64,000 nucleotides of DNA, from contig NZ_QXTJ01000033.1 in assembly GCF_003605735.1 (NCBI RefSeq), positions 180,926 through 244,925 on the forward strand. The letters run 5' to 3'. Below the pieces are notes generated by a model, which made no database searches, was not told where the DNA came from, and saw nothing but the letters and a program-made list of their open reading frames with translations. The position numbers and the translations under genes were made by a program. Below are positions 35,812-50,054 of this stretch, piece by piece (positions within the stretch are counted from its first letter, which is position 1; every line of letters begins with the position of its first letter). The DNA is from Pseudomonas sp. LS-2. GTDB taxonomy: Bacteria > Pseudomonadota > Gammaproteobacteria > Pseudomonadales > Pseudomonadaceae.

Positions 35812-38055
35812 TCAAGGCGTACGATTACGCCGTGTCTCGATGATGTTCGGCAACTGCGAGATACGCCCCAGCAAACGGCCCAGTGCATCGAGCCCCGGGA
35901 TTTCGATGGTCAGCGACATCAGCGCAGTGTTGTCTTCCTTGTTCGAGCGGGTGTTGACCGCCAGCACGTTGATGCGCTCGTTGAGCAGCACCTGGGAGAC
36001 GTCACGCAGCAGCCCGGAACGGTCGTAGGCACGGATGATGATGTCCACCGGGTACGTGAGCACTGGCACCGGGCCCCAACTGACCTGAATGATCCGTTCA
36101 GGTTCGCGTCCGCCCAGTTGCAGCACCGAGGCGCAGTCCTGACGGTGAATGCTCACACCGCGGCCTTGTGTGATGTAACCGACGATGGCATCGCCGGGCA
36201 ACGGCTGGCAGCAGCCGGCCATCTGGGTCATCAGGTTGCCGACGCCCTGAATCTGAATGTCGCCACGCTTGCCCGGCTTGTAACCGGTGGCTTTGCGTGG
36301 AATCAGCTCCAGTTGCTCGTTGCCGCGCTCCGGCTCGACCAGTTGCTGTGCGAGATTGACCAGCTGCGCCAGACGCAAATCACCAGCACCCAACGCGGCG
36401 AACATATCTTCGGCGGTCCGCATGTTGGCTTTTTCCGCCAACTTGTCGAAGTCCACCTGCGGCAGAGCCAGACGTGCCAGTTCCCGTTCGAGCAGGACCT
36501 TACCGGCGGCGACGTTCTGATCGCGGGCCTGCAATTTGAACCAGTGAACGATTTTGGCCCGCGCCCTGGAGGTTGTGATGTAGCCCAGGTTCGAGTTCAG
36601 CCAGTCACGGCTCGGCGTGCCGTGCTTGCTGGTGATGATCTCGACCTGCTCACCGGTTTGCAGGCTGTAGTTAAGCGGGACGATACGGCCGTTGATCTTC
36701 GCGCCACGGCAGTTGTGGCCGATTTCGGTGTGTACCCGATAGGCGAAGTCCAGCGGTGTCGCGCCTTTGGGCAAGTCGATGGCATGGCCGTCCGGGGTGA
36801 AGACATACACCCGGTCCGGCTCGATATCGACGCGCAGCTGCTCGGCCAGACCGCCGATATCACCCAGTTCTTCGTGCCACTCCAGCACCTGACGCAACCA
36901 CGAGATTTTCTCCTCGTAGTGGTTGGAACTGGATTTGACGTCGGTGCCCTTGTACTTCCAGTGGGCACAGACGCCGAGCTCGGCCTCTTCGTGCATCGCG
37001 TGGGTGCGGATCTGCACTTCCAGCACCTTGCCCTCGGGACCGATCACCGCCGTGTGCAGCGAGCGATAGCCGTTCTCCTTGGGGTTGGCGATGTAGTCGT
37101 CGAATTCCTTGGGGATGTGACGCCAGAGGGTGTGGACGATGCCGAGCGCGGTGTAGCAGTCGCGCATTTCCGGGACCAGCACGCGCACGGCGCGAACGTC
37201 GTAGATCTGGCTGAATTCCAGACCCTTGCGCTGCATTTTGCGCCAGATCGAATAGATGTGTTTGGCCCGGCCGCTGATATCGGCGGTCACGCCGGTGGCC
37301 AGCAGTTCGTTTTCAAGCTGACACATCACGTCGGTGATGAAACGCTCGCGGTCAAGACGACGCTCATGCAGCAGCTTGGCGATCTGTTTGTATTGCTCAG
37401 GCTCCAGGTAACGGAAGGACAGGTCCTCCAGTTCCCATTTGATATGCCCAATGCCCAGACGGTGAGCCAGCGGCGCGTAGATGTCGAAGACTTCCCGGGC
37501 AACGCGGTTGCGCTTCTCGTCGTCAGTGTTCTTCACGGCGCGGATGGCGCAGGTGCGTTCGGCGAGCTTGATCAGCGCGACACGCACGTCGTCGACCATG
37601 GCGACCAGCATCTTGCGCAGGTTCTCCACCTGCGCCTGAGTGCCGAGCACCAGCGATTGGCGCGGGCTGAGACTGGCGCTAATGGCCGCCATGCGCAGCA
37701 CGCCATCGATCAACTTGGCCACCGTCGGGCCGAAGCGCTGACTGACGTCGGGCAAGGGAATCTTGCCCTCGCGCACGCCGCGGTAGATCACGGCGGCGAT
37801 GAGCGAGTCCTGGTCCAGCTTGAGGTCGGCCAGGATTTCAGCGATTTCCAGGCCCGTCTGAAAACTCGACGTGCCTTCGGCCCAGAGGTTCTTGGCGGCG
37901 TTGTCCTGCTGCTCGGCTTGCCGGGCAAATTCACAGGCTTCCTTCAAGGCCTGTCGGTCCACTGCGAGGTCGACGCTGACCACATGATCAAGCCATGCGT
38001 CGAGGTTGATACTGCCGTCTGTGTTTATCGGCTGGTGTGCTCTCACCTGTACCAT
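35812..38055 (-). CDS. relA: GTP pyrophosphokinase RelA
   Basis: 747 residues. The N-terminal HD domain is inactive (AAVIYRGVREG replaces the HDxxED set of SpoT). The synthetase domain follows (YDVRAVRVLV, ENGYRSLHTAVIGPEGKVLEVQIRT), then the TGS domain (RVYVFTPDGHAIDLPKGATPLDFAYRVHT), a zinc-finger/conserved-cysteine region (MAGCCQPLPGDAIVGY) and the ACT domain. It makes (p)ppGpp on stalled ribosomes. Starting M at 38055 gives the standard length. Confidence 0.97.
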   Translation of the reverse strand: MVQVRAHQPINTDGSINLDAWLDHVVSVDLAVDRQALKEACEFARQAEQQDNAAKNLWAEGTSSFQTGLEIAEILADLKLDQDSLIAAVIYRGVREGKIPLPDVSQRFGPTVAKLIDGVLRMAAISASLSPRQSLVLGTQAQVENLRKMLVAMVDDVRVALIKLAERTCAIRAVKNTDDEKRNRVAREVFDIYAPLAHRLGIGHIKWELEDLSFRYLEPEQYKQIAKLLHERRLDRERFITDVMCQLENELLATGVTADISGRAKHIYSIWRKMQRKGLEFSQIYDVRAVRVLVPEMRDCYTALGIVHTLWRHIPKEFDDYIANPKENGYRSLHTAVIGPEGKVLEVQIRTHAMHEEAELGVCAHWKYKGTDVKSSSNHYEEKISWLRQVLEWHEELGDIGGLAEQLRVDIEPDRVYVFTPDGHAIDLPKGATPLDFAYRVHTEIGHNCRGAKINGRIVPLNYSLQTGEQVEIITSKHGTPSRDWLNSNLGYITTSRARAKIVHWFKLQARDQNVAAGKVLLERELARLALPQVDFDKLAEKANMRTAEDMFAALGAGDLRLAQLVNLAQQLVEPERGNEQLELIPRKATGYKPGKRGDIQIQGVGNLMTQMAGCCQPLPGDAIVGYITQGRGVSIHRQDCASVLQLGGREPERIIQVSWGPVPVLTYPVDIIIRAYDRSGLLRDVSQVLLNERINVLAVNTRSNKEDNTALMSLTIEIPGLDALGRLLGRISQLPNIIETRRNRTP

Positions 38056-38215
38056 GTTGCTTACCTTCCCTACGGCGCGATGAAATGCGCCATCAGTCGC
38101 CAGCCTTCTTCAGCGCACACACCTTGCGGGCCATGCAAGAGCCTATGCGCGGGCCAGTCGGATTAAACGAGATTCCCTGTGAGGCGTCGGCTCGGATCCT
38201 GGAGCCCTGCTTGCC

Positions 38216-39571
38216 TCACTTACTCGCTTCAAATAACGCCATTGCCTCGACATGCGCTGTCTGCGGAAACATATCGAGGATTCCGGCACGTTTTAAACGG
38301 TAGCCCTGCCTGATCAATTCGACCGTGTCGCGCGCCAAAGTTGCCGGGTTGCACGACACATAAACCAAACGTTCAGCACCCAGTGACTTCAACTTGCGGA
38401 CCACTTCGAACGCCCCGTCACGCGGGGGATCGAGCAGTACCGCGCAGAAACCTTCCGCCACCCAGGGCGCCTTGTCCAGCGGCTGCGACAGATCCGCCTG
38501 ATAAAACTTCACATTGTGCAAATCATTGCTCAGTGCATTGCCCGTTGCGCGTTGCACCATGGTCTCGACGCCCTCCACTGCCACCACTTCGCGTGCGGAT
38601 TGCGACAGTGGCAAGGCGAAGTTACCAAGCCCGCAGAACAAGTCCAGCACTCGTTCGTGCGGACGTGGATCAAGCCACGCCAACGCCTGCGCGATCATCG
38701 CGGTATTGACCTGTGCGTTGATCTGCACGAAGTCGCCCGGACGATACGCCAGCTCCAGATTCCAGGGTTCAAGACGAAAGCCCAGCGGCGCCGAAGGATT
38801 CACCGGCTGCGGCCCATCTTCGCCGTGCAACCACAGCTGCGCGTCATGGGTTTCGCAGAATGCCTTGAGAACGTCCAGATCCTTGTCCGCCAGCGGCGCG
38901 GTATGGCGCAGCAAAACGGCGTTGGCCGATCCGCTGAACAGTTCGACGTGACCCAGCGCCTGAGGCTTGCTCAAGCGTCTGAGCATGTCCGGTAACGCCG
39001 TCATGATCGGTTGCAAGGCCTGTACCAGCACCGGGCATTGATCGATGGCGATGATGTCTTGACTGGAGGCTGCACGAAAACCCACCACCAGGCGTTTGCC
39101 TTTGGCGTCCCAGCGAACGGCGACGCGGGCACGACGTCGGTAGGCGTACTCATCGCCGGTCAACGGCGCGGCCCACTGCTCGGGCTCGACACCGGCAACG
39201 CGACTCAACTGTTCGGCGAGCATGCGCTGTTTCAGGGCAAGCTGCTCGTCGTGGGGCATCTGTTGCACGCTGCAACCGCCACATCGTCCGAAGTGCGCGC
39301 AAGGCGCCGGACGACGCATGGGGCTGGCGTTGAATACACGCTCGGTGCGCGCCTCGACCACTTTGCCGTGGGCGCCAAGCACCCGGGCTTCCACCTCTTC
39401 TCCGGCCAGACTGCCCGCCACGAACCAGGTTCGCCCCTCAATGAAGCCGATGCCTCGGCCGTCGCTGGACAGACGCTCGATGGTCAGACGTTGCTTTTTA
39501 CCGGTCGGGACCTGCGTCGTCCGGGTGCCGCCACTGGGCTGGAAACGCAGGCCTGCATCACGCTTGGCCAT
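38216..39571 (-). CDS. rlmD: 23S rRNA (uracil-1939-C5)-methyltransferase
   Basis: 451 residues. N-terminal TRAM domain ([20 protein letters not shown]), iron-sulfur cysteines [14 protein letters not shown] with a fourth cysteine further on, the SAM-binding [15 protein letters not shown], and the catalytic cysteine in [12 protein letters not shown] near the C-terminus. It methylates U1939 of 23S rRNA. The ATG overlaps the cysM stop by one base. Confidence 0.96.
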   Translation of the reverse strand: MAKRDAGLRFQPSGGTRTTQVPTGKKQRLTIERLSSDGRGIGFIEGRTWFVAGSLAGEEVEARVLGAHGKVVEARTERVFNASPMRRPAPCAHFGRCGGCSVQQMPHDEQLALKQRMLAEQLSRVAGVEPEQWAAPLTGDEYAYRRRARVAVRWDAKGKRLVVGFRAASSQDIIAIDQCPVLVQALQPIMTALPDMLRRLSKPQALGHVELFSGSANAVLLRHTAPLADKDLDVLKAFCETHDAQLWLHGEDGPQPVNPSAPLGFRLEPWNLELAYRPGDFVQINAQVNTAMIAQALAWLDPRPHERVLDLFCGLGNFALPLSQSAREVVAVEGVETMVQRATGNALSNDLHNVKFYQADLSQPLDKAPWVAEGFCAVLLDPPRDGAFEVVRKLKSLGAERLVYVSCNPATLARDTVELIRQGYRLKRAGILDMFPQTAHVEAMALFEASK

Positions 39572-40473
39572 CAGTTGGGCGCATCGTAGACACCGGTCGA
39601 CAGGTAACGGTCGCCCCGGTCACAGATGATCGCGACCATGACCGCATTTTCCACTTCCTGAGAAAGACGCAGCATGCCGGCAACTGCGCCGCCAGAAGAT
39701 ACGCCGCAGAAGATGCCTTCTTCGCGGGCCAGACGACGCATGACGTCCTCGGCTTCGCTCTGGGCCATGTCCATGATCCGGTCCACACGGTCGGCCTGGT
39801 AGATCTTTGGCAGGTATTCGTGCGGCCAGCGGCGGATGCCCGGAATGGCTGAGCCGTCCATCGGCTGCAGACCGACGATCTGGATCTGCGGGTTCTGTTC
39901 CTTGAGGTAACGCGAGGTGCCCATGATGGTACCGGTGGTCCCCATGGAGCTGACGAAATGGGTGATGGTGCCGCCGGTCTGTTGCCAGATTTCCGGGCCG
40001 GTGCCGACGTAGTGGGCTTCGGGGTTATCGCCATTGGCGAACTGGTCCAGCACCTTGCCGCGGCCTTCGGCCTGCATGCGTTCAGCCAGATCGCGAGCGC
40101 CTTCCATGCCCTCTTCCTTGCTGACCAGAATCAGCTCGGCACCATAGGCGGTCATCGCGGCCTTGCGCTCGGCGCTGGAGTTGTCCGGCATGATCAGGAT
40201 CATGCGGTAACCCTTGATCGCCGCGGCCATGGCCAGGGCAATGCCGGTATTGCCGGAGGTGGCTTCGATCAGGGTATCGCCCTGATGGATCTGCCCGCGC
40301 AACTCGGCGCGGGTGATCATCGACAGCGCCGGACGGTCCTTGACGGAACCGGCCGGGTTATTGCCTTCGAGCTTGAGCAGCAACATGTTGCTGGTGTTCC
40401 CGGCCATGCGTTGCAGACGCACCAGCGGGGTGTTGCCGACGCAATCGGCGATGGTTTGATACTGCAGGGTCAT
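39571..40473 (-). CDS. cysM: cysteine synthase B
   Basis: 300 residues. PLP lysine in [13 protein letters not shown] (about 36-48), phosphate-binding [11 protein letters not shown] (about 70) and [13 protein letters not shown]. It makes cysteine from O-acetylserine with sulfide or thiosulfate. Co-transcribed with rlmD (one-base overlap). Confidence 0.95.
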   Translation of the reverse strand: MTLQYQTIADCVGNTPLVRLQRMAGNTSNMLLLKLEGNNPAGSVKDRPALSMITRAELRGQIHQGDTLIEATSGNTGIALAMAAAIKGYRMILIMPDNSSAERKAAMTAYGAELILVSKEEGMEGARDLAERMQAEGRGKVLDQFANGDNPEAHYVGTGPEIWQQTGGTITHFVSSMGTTGTIMGTSRYLKEQNPQIQIVGLQPMDGSAIPGIRRWPHEYLPKIYQADRVDRIMDMAQSEAEDVMRRLAREEGIFCGVSSGGAVAGMLRLSQEVENAVMVAIICDRGDRYLSTGVYDAPN

Positions 40474-40600
40474 GGCGTGTTCGCGATCCAGACGTGCGGG
40501 GGTCGCCTATCATACCGGCAATCGCCTCAAGCCCATATCACGCAAAGTGAGTTCGATATAGCGAAAGGAAATAAGCACTCGGACTCCGGTGTCAGCCCCC

Positions 40601-40687
40601 GTAGGAGCGCGCTTGCCCGCGATAGCGTCGTCCGAGCCGCTGCGAATTACTCAGAAATAGTGCGATCGCGGGCAAGCGCGCTCCTAC
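40601..40687. repeat. REPIN family B, copy 2
   Basis: GTAGGAGCGCGCTTGCCCGC (40601-40620) and its reverse complement (40668-40687) separated by about 47 bases. Between cysM and the convergent kinase end. Confidence 0.9.
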
Positions 40688-40699
40688 AGGGCCCGAGTG

Positions 40700-42079
40700 T
40701 CAAGCGACCGCCTCGACCTCCCGCGCCGGTATACGCATGATCATTCGCAAACCCTGTGCGGTGTTCTCCGCCCACATCTCGCCGCCTTGCAGCCGCACTG
40801 AATTGCGCGCGATGCTCAACCCCAGGCCGAAACCACCATCGCCCGGCCGCGCACCATCGAGGCGAATGAACGGGGCGAAAATTCGCTCCAGTTCGCTTTC
40901 GTCCACGCCACCGCCCTGATCTTCCAGCCATAGCAGCCAATCATCCCCATCGCGCTGACCACTCAGACGCACGATGCCGTCGGATGGCGAATGACGGATG
41001 GCGTTGCGCAAGATGTTTTCCAGCGCCTGGGCCAAGGTATTGAGATGACCGCGCACCCAGCAATCGCTTTGCAGATCGCACACCAGTTGGCGCGAAGGCC
41101 AACAGCTTTCGAAACAGGCGTTATCCACCAGCATGTCCCACAGCGCCAGGACCTGGATGTCCTCGTCAGGCAGTTTCTGCCGCTCGGCGTCGAGCCAGGC
41201 CAGGTGCAGGGTGTCGTCCACCAGCCGGCGCATGCCTTCGACCTCGCGACTCAGGCGTTCACGCAACTCCGGCAGGCTCTGTTCGCTGTCGCATGCCACC
41301 CGCAGCCGACTCAAGGGCGTGCGCAGTTCGTGGGACATGTCACGCAGCAACTGCTGTTGGACCTGCACGGTGGATTGCAGGCGGCTGGCCATGTGGTCGA
41401 ACGCGCGATTGAGCTCGCCCAGTTCGTCCTGACGCGAGGTCATCTGTGGCGATAGCCGGTTGGACAGGCGATCCGCTCGCCAGGCGTTGGCCTGTTCGCG
41501 CAACTGGTTAAGCGGACGAATCAGCAGACGATAAAGGCCGACGCACAACAACAGCGTGAAAAGGCCGGGAATGATCACGTTGGTCAGCATCTGCCAGATC
41601 AGCGCGTGACGGCCCGGTTTGAAACGCTCGGGCAACTCGATGATCAGGCTGCCGAGGCTCGGATCGTTGGGAAACGGAATTTTCAACCAGGGCACGGTCT
41701 TCTGCCGACGACTCATGGGCCAGTCGACGCCGCGCATGAAGGTCAGACGCTGCACCTGAGCATCACTGAGCGGGATGCTGCTCAACGATTGCAAGTCGCG
41801 GCCGATGACGCCCACCCAGCCCTTTTCATGACGACGAACTTCCCGCAACCAGTCATCGATACCCCGCTCATTGCCAACGCCCCACGCCTGTTCGGCCTCG
41901 GCGGCGTAGCTGTTGAGCACCCTTCGGGCATCCGGCGACAAGAACGCATTCTGCGTTTCGATGTAACGGCCCCAGTACCAGCTGAGCCAGATCATCAGCA
42001 GGCAGAATCCCACCAGCAGAACGGCCAGCTTCCAGAACAACGAATGCCTGCCGGGCAGGCGGGAACGACGTTCACGCAT
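40700..42079 (-). CDS. sensor histidine kinase
   Basis: 459 residues from ATG 42077-42079. Two membrane helices (about 13-35 and 163-185) around a periplasmic domain, a HAMP segment, the phospho-acceptor box LLRDMSHELRTPLSRL, and the ATPase motifs (NILRNAIRHSP, EDQGGGV, GDGGFGLGLSIA). It overlaps the response regulator by eight bases and is its partner. In P. aeruginosa the pair beside gacS is PirR/PirS as I recall, but the pirA receptor gene is absent here, so the signal is unknown. Confidence 0.9.
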   Translation of the reverse strand: MRERRSRLPGRHSLFWKLAVLLVGFCLLMIWLSWYWGRYIETQNAFLSPDARRVLNSYAAEAEQAWGVGNERGIDDWLREVRRHEKGWVGVIGRDLQSLSSIPLSDAQVQRLTFMRGVDWPMSRRQKTVPWLKIPFPNDPSLGSLIIELPERFKPGRHALIWQMLTNVIIPGLFTLLLCVGLYRLLIRPLNQLREQANAWRADRLSNRLSPQMTSRQDELGELNRAFDHMASRLQSTVQVQQQLLRDMSHELRTPLSRLRVACDSEQSLPELRERLSREVEGMRRLVDDTLHLAWLDAERQKLPDEDIQVLALWDMLVDNACFESCWPSRQLVCDLQSDCWVRGHLNTLAQALENILRNAIRHSPSDGIVRLSGQRDGDDWLLWLEDQGGGVDESELERIFAPFIRLDGARPGDGGFGLGLSIARNSVRLQGGEMWAENTAQGLRMIMRIPAREVEAVA

Positions 42080-42806
42080 CCGGTTCGGCTGCCGTGAGCA
42101 CGTAACCCTTGCCCCATACCGTACGCAGATGGTGGGCTTCGTAGCCAATGGCCTTGAGCTTGCGACGGATCTGACTGACGTGCATGTCCAGGCTGCGATC
42201 ATGCTGTGAGTAACCGCGTTGCAATACATGCTGATAAAGGAAGGGTTTGCTCAGGACGTCCTCGGGATTGCGCCAGAGGGTTTCCAGCAACCGGTACTCG
42301 CTGCCGGTCAATTGTGCGGCCACGCCTCTGAAGCTCACATCGCCAAGCCCTTCGCTGAAGGTGAGTTCATCGTGCACAGCGGGCTGCAGCGGGGCGGCGA
42401 CCGGTGCATGGAAACGGCGCTCCAGCTCTACGCGTCTCAAGATGGCCTCGATCCGCACCCTCAACTCATCGACGCTGAACGGCTTGGGCAGGTAGTCGTC
42501 AGCACCATGGCGGAAACCGGTGATGCGGTCTGCCTCTGCGCCGAGTGCGGACATCAGGATGATCGGCATCGTGTGCCGACGACGCAGATTGACCAGGATA
42601 TCCAGGCCGTTCATGCCGGGCAGCAGAATGTCCATCAGCACCACGTCGAAGGCTTGCCGCTCTGCCCGCTCCAGACCTTCGGCGCCGTTCTGGCACCAGG
42701 TCACATGAAAGCCGCAACGGTCCAGTTGGTCATGGACGAAGGCACCCAGCACAGGATCGTCCTCGATGGCGAGTATGCTGGGGCGATGAATGATTGCGGG
42801 ATTCAT
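42072..42806 (-). CDS. OmpR/PhoB-type response regulator
   Basis: 244 residues. Receiver domain with the acidic pocket EDDP and the phospho-acceptor in DVVLMDILLPGMNG (about residue 54-67), and a C-terminal winged helix (TGSEYRLLETLWRNPEDVLS, RSLDMHVSQIRRKLKAIG). It would be phosphorylated by the kinase downstream. The gene lies divergently from gacS with about 240 bases between. Confidence 0.93.
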   Translation of the reverse strand: MNPAIIHRPSILAIEDDPVLGAFVHDQLDRCGFHVTWCQNGAEGLERAERQAFDVVLMDILLPGMNGLDILVNLRRRHTMPIILMSALGAEADRITGFRHGADDYLPKPFSVDELRVRIEAILRRVELERRFHAPVAAPLQPAVHDELTFSEGLGDVSFRGVAAQLTGSEYRLLETLWRNPEDVLSKPFLYQHVLQRGYSQHDRSLDMHVSQIRRKLKAIGYEAHHLRTVWGKGYVLTAAEPDA

Positions 42807-43045
42807 TGGCGTCTGCGAGTGATTCTCAGGCCGCGATTATTCAAGATTGCGCCTGCTTGAGCAATGGCGACTGGTCGACGGACGTCGCAAGCGTGTTCGC
42901 TGACCGCCTGATTTGCCGGGTACACCCGCTCTCAAGTGGCTACACTGCGCACATTACCAAGGATTGCAAGGCAACCGTGGCGCAGGTCTTGCTTCATTTA
43001 CGCTGCAAACACCGAGGCGTGATACAGAGTGCCGGAGAACGAAGT

Positions 43046-45799
<2,754 letters not shown>

Positions 45800-45837
45800 T
45801 GTGGATCAAAGCGCGATTGGCCAGACCGCGTACACCT

Positions 45838-45924
45838 GTAGGAGCGCGCTTGCCCGCGAAAGCGTTGTGTCTGTGAAATATTCGTACCCCGACGCGCCGC
45901 AATCGCGGGCAAGCGCGCACCTAC
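45838..45924. repeat. REPIN family B, copy 3
   Basis: GTAGGAGCGCGCTTGCCCGC on the left and GCGGGCAAGCGCGCACCTAC on the right, around 47 bases. Between gacS and ldhA. Confidence 0.9.
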
Positions 45925-45968
45925 AGTTTGAGTCGTGTCGAGCATGAGACTTTCATCAAGGAGCAACC

Positions 45969-46952
45969 ATGCGTACCCTCCTCTACAGCAGCCAGACCTA
46001 CGACCGTGACAGTTTTCTTTCGGCCCAAGTGTCCGCTGAAATCGAACTGCACTTCCAGCCCGCACGACTGACGCTGGACACCGTCGCGCTCGCCGATCAG
46101 TACCCGGTGGTGTGCGCCTTCATCAATGACGATCTCAGCGCACCCGTCCTCGAACGCCTGGCGGCGGGCGGGACGAAGCTGATCGCACTGCGTTCGGCCG
46201 GCTTCAACCATGTCGACCTGCCCACCGCGCAACGTCTGGGCCTCGGCGTGGTGCGTGTCCCCGCCTACTCACCCCACGCGGTGGCCGAGCACGCGGTCGC
46301 GCTGATCCTCTCGCTCAATCGCCACCTGCACCGCGCCTACAACAGAACCCGCGATGGTGACTTCACTTTGCACGGCCTGACCGGTTTCGATCTGGTGGGC
46401 AAGACCGTCGGCGTCGTGGGGACCGGGCAGATCGGTGCCACTTTCGCCCGGATCATGGCCGGGTTCGGCTGTCAGTTACTGGCTTACGACCCCTATCCCG
46501 ACCCGCAGGTCGAAGCCCTCGGCGCGCGCTATCTGCCGCTGGATCAGTTGCTGGCCGAAGCGCAGATCGTCAGCCTGCATTGCCCGCTCAACGAACAGAC
46601 ACGCCATCTGATCAATTTCGAGTCGCTGTATCGCATGCAGCGCGGAGCGATGTTGATCAACACAGGTCGCGGAGCATTGGTCGATACCCCTGCATTGATC
46701 GAGGCACTGAAGAGTGGTCAGTTGGGGTATCTGGGGCTGGATGTCTACGAAGAAGAGGCGCAGCTGTTTTTCGAAGACCGCTCCGACCAGCCATTGCAGG
46801 ATGACGTGCTGGCACGGCTGCTGACCTTTCCCAACGTTGTCGTGACGGCGCATCAGGCGTTTCTGACCAAAGAAGCATTGGGCGCAATTGCGCAGACAAC
46901 CCTCGATAACATCACCCAGTGGGCAGCCGGGACACCGCAGAATCTTGTATAG
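45969..46952 (+). CDS. ldhA: D-lactate dehydrogenase (2-hydroxyacid dehydrogenase family)
   Basis: 327 residues. NAD-binding GVVGTGQIGATFARI (about 150), catalytic arginine/glutamate region (TGRGALVDTPAL, GLDVYEEEAQLFFED) and the catalytic histidine in VVTAHQAFLTKEAL. Reduces pyruvate to D-lactate. AAGGAGC lies seven bases before the ATG. The gene sits beside gacS in P. aeruginosa as well. Confidence 0.93.
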   Translation: MRTLLYSSQTYDRDSFLSAQVSAEIELHFQPARLTLDTVALADQYPVVCAFINDDLSAPVLERLAAGGTKLIALRSAGFNHVDLPTAQRLGLGVVRVPAYSPHAVAEHAVALILSLNRHLHRAYNRTRDGDFTLHGLTGFDLVGKTVGVVGTGQIGATFARIMAGFGCQLLAYDPYPDPQVEALGARYLPLDQLLAEAQIVSLHCPLNEQTRHLINFESLYRMQRGAMLINTGRGALVDTPALIEALKSGQLGYLGLDVYEEEAQLFFEDRSDQPLQDDVLARLLTFPNVVVTAHQAFLTKEALGAIAQTTLDNITQWAAGTPQNLV

Positions 46953-47017
46953 GCGCCCACCGGCAGCGGGCATCGGCAATCTAAAGTGGTAGCATGCGCG
47001 CCTATTTGGAGACCCCC

Positions 47018-47455
47018 ATGGCCGAACACGATTTTCGCTACAGCATGCTGACCCCGCACCACACCCTGATCGAATGCCGCAGCCTTGCGGTCGGTCGCTA
47101 TCAAGTGACCGGTAACGGCGGCTCGATCAAGCACGACGACGTGCTGCTGGTCACCGTCAAAGGCAGCAAAGACCTGTACATGCGCCTGAACGTGGAGAAG
47201 GTCCGTCACCTGATCAATCCGCCCGGCCAATGGGTGGCCGTGGCCAACGGTCCGGCGTTCACCGAGCTTGCGATTCATCAGTGGAAGGTCAATTGCAACG
47301 GCTGTGGCAAGGAGCAGGACATCGAATTCATGGTCGATGGCAAGGAAGGCAAAAAGGCCCTGCAGCCTGCCGCCACTGCACGCATTGCGGAGCTTGGCTG
47401 GAAAACCGTTGGCGAAAAACACCTGTGCCCGGCCTGCGCGAAGAACACCGCATGA
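47018..47455 (+). CDS. conserved hypothetical protein with two CxxC pairs
   Basis: 145 residues from ATG 47018 (TTTGGAGAC ahead; an in-frame start at 46994 is weaker). It contains two cysteine pairs, CNGCGKEQ (about residue 94) and CPAC near the C-terminus, which could form one zinc site. The N-terminal half is beta-rich. No named family recognised. Its stop overlaps the next start (ATGA), so it forms a unit with the META-domain gene. Confidence 0.8.
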   Translation: MAEHDFRYSMLTPHHTLIECRSLAVGRYQVTGNGGSIKHDDVLLVTVKGSKDLYMRLNVEKVRHLINPPGQWVAVANGPAFTELAIHQWKVNCNGCGKEQDIEFMVDGKEGKKALQPAATARIAELGWKTVGEKHLCPACAKNTA

Positions 47456-47856
47456 AACCGCTGGTACTGACACTGCTCGCCGCCACGATGCTGACGGGCT
47501 GCGCCAGCGACACCGACGCGCTCAAGCGTGATCACGGCTATGTACTGGAATGGATTGGCGAACGTCCGCTGATCGACAACAGTCACCTGACCATGACCCT
47601 GGGTGAAGACGGCCGCGCTTACGGCAACGCGGGGTGCAATCACTGGTTTGCATCCTACCGGCTGGACGGCGACAAGATCAGCTTCGGCCCCGTGGGCAGC
47701 ACCCGCAAGATGTGCGCACCGGCCTTGATGGAACAGGAGCACCGTTTCCTGGAGGCCATGGGCAAGGTGCAGCGTTGGGATGTGTCAGAGGTCGAGCAGT
47801 TGCAGCTGTGGCCGACGCAAGGATTGCCGTTGCGGTTCTGGCCAGAGGAAGGTTGA
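47452..47856 (+). CDS. META-domain (HslJ-like) lipoprotein
   Basis: 134 residues. Lipobox LTGC at about residues 14-17, then a META/HslJ fold: LTMTLGEDGRAYGNAGCNHW, FGPVGSTRKMC and EQEHRFLEAMGKVQRWDV. META proteins are small periplasmic or outer-membrane proteins linked to heat-shock or motility; the exact role is unknown. Translationally coupled to the upstream gene. Confidence 0.85.
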   Translation: MKPLVLTLLAATMLTGCASDTDALKRDHGYVLEWIGERPLIDNSHLTMTLGEDGRAYGNAGCNHWFASYRLDGDKISFGPVGSTRKMCAPALMEQEHRFLEAMGKVQRWDVSEVEQLQLWPTQGLPLRFWPEEG

Positions 47857-47901
47857 TCGTTTGATTCGGGTTGCAACTGACCTCGTGCATCACGCGCCTC
47901 T

Positions 47902-47967
47902 GTAGCAGTCCGGCTTGCCGGCGGTAGCGATTTCAGACACGCCACCGCCGGCAAGCCGGACTGCTAC
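47902..47967. repeat. REPIN family A, copy 4
   Basis: GTAGCAGTCCGGCTTGCCGG and reverse complement, 66 bp, between convergent genes. Confidence 0.9.
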
Positions 47968-47999
47968 AGGGGAAACGAAGCCGAACTGGCGAACGGTGC

Positions 48000-48467
48000 T
48001 CACCCCTTCCCTTTCAACTCCGCGAGTTTCTGCGCCACGCCCGCGGCAGTCTGTTCGCCCATCAACTGCTCACGCACCTTGCCCTTGTCATCAATGATGT
48101 AGGTCACCGGCAGCGCTTCGCTCTTGGGCAGGTCGTACTGGTCGGCCGGGTCCTGGGCGAGCACGGTGAATTTGATCCCCAACGCATTGCTGGCGGTTTT
48201 CAGGTCTTCGCCCTGCAGGTTGTCGAAGTTGACCCCGAACACGCTGACGTTCTGCCCGCTCATCTGATCGGACAGCTTGTTCAGTTCCGGAATTTCAGTA
48301 CGGCACGGGCCGCACCATTCGGCCCAGTAGTTGACCACCAGCCAGTGTTGGTCGACCCGGTCACTGGCGACCTTCTGCCCGTTCTGGTCAGTCCCCAGAT
48401 CCACGCCACACCCGCCGAGCAACACACTACCGATAAGCACTACCGCTGCTGCCAACCGCCTTGCCAT
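48000..48467 (-). CDS. TlpA-like thioredoxin-fold lipoprotein
   Basis: 155 residues. Lipobox LLGGC (about residues 16-20), then a thioredoxin fold with the redox pair in NYWAEWCGPCRTEIPELNKL (about 47-66) and the cis-proline region LPVTYIID. It would reduce or relay thiols in the periplasm, e.g. in cytochrome c maturation or oxidative defence. Divergent from the arsC-like gene with about 100 bases between. Confidence 0.9.
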   Translation of the reverse strand: MARRLAAAVVLIGSVLLGGCGVDLGTDQNGQKVASDRVDQHWLVVNYWAEWCGPCRTEIPELNKLSDQMSGQNVSVFGVNFDNLQGEDLKTASNALGIKFTVLAQDPADQYDLPKSEALPVTYIIDDKGKVREQLMGEQTAAGVAQKLAELKGKG

Positions 48468-48568
48468 GATGCTTGTTCCTTCTAGAGATACAAGAAACAG
48501 CCCTGATGTTCGACTGCCTCGTCACCTATGTAGAATAGCCGCCACCTCACGCAAGATGCGACCTGCAA

Positions 48569-49932
<1,364 letters not shown>

Positions 49933-49936
<4 letters not shown>

Positions 49937-50013
49937 CAGCACGGCCGGGCGGCGTTCCGTTTGCCGGCGGTGGCGTATTTGAGATCGCCACCGCCGGCAA
50001 GCCGGACTGCTAC
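49933..50013. repeat. REPIN family A, copy 5, variant arm
   Basis: The left arm has the extra segment (CCGGGCGGCGTTCCG) between GTAGCAGCACGG and TTGCCGGCGG; the right arm is normal. It is the mirror of copy 2. It begins inside the DUF2069 stop codon. Confidence 0.85.
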
Positions 50014-50054
50014 AGGGGGCAAGTGGCGCCTATGAATTCTGTTTTGGAGAGGGC

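Noticed and set aside
42794..43045. N-terminal extension of GacS to 42794
   Set aside because: The GTG at 43046 gives the known 917-residue length and has GGAG ahead; the extension crosses the divergent promoter region.
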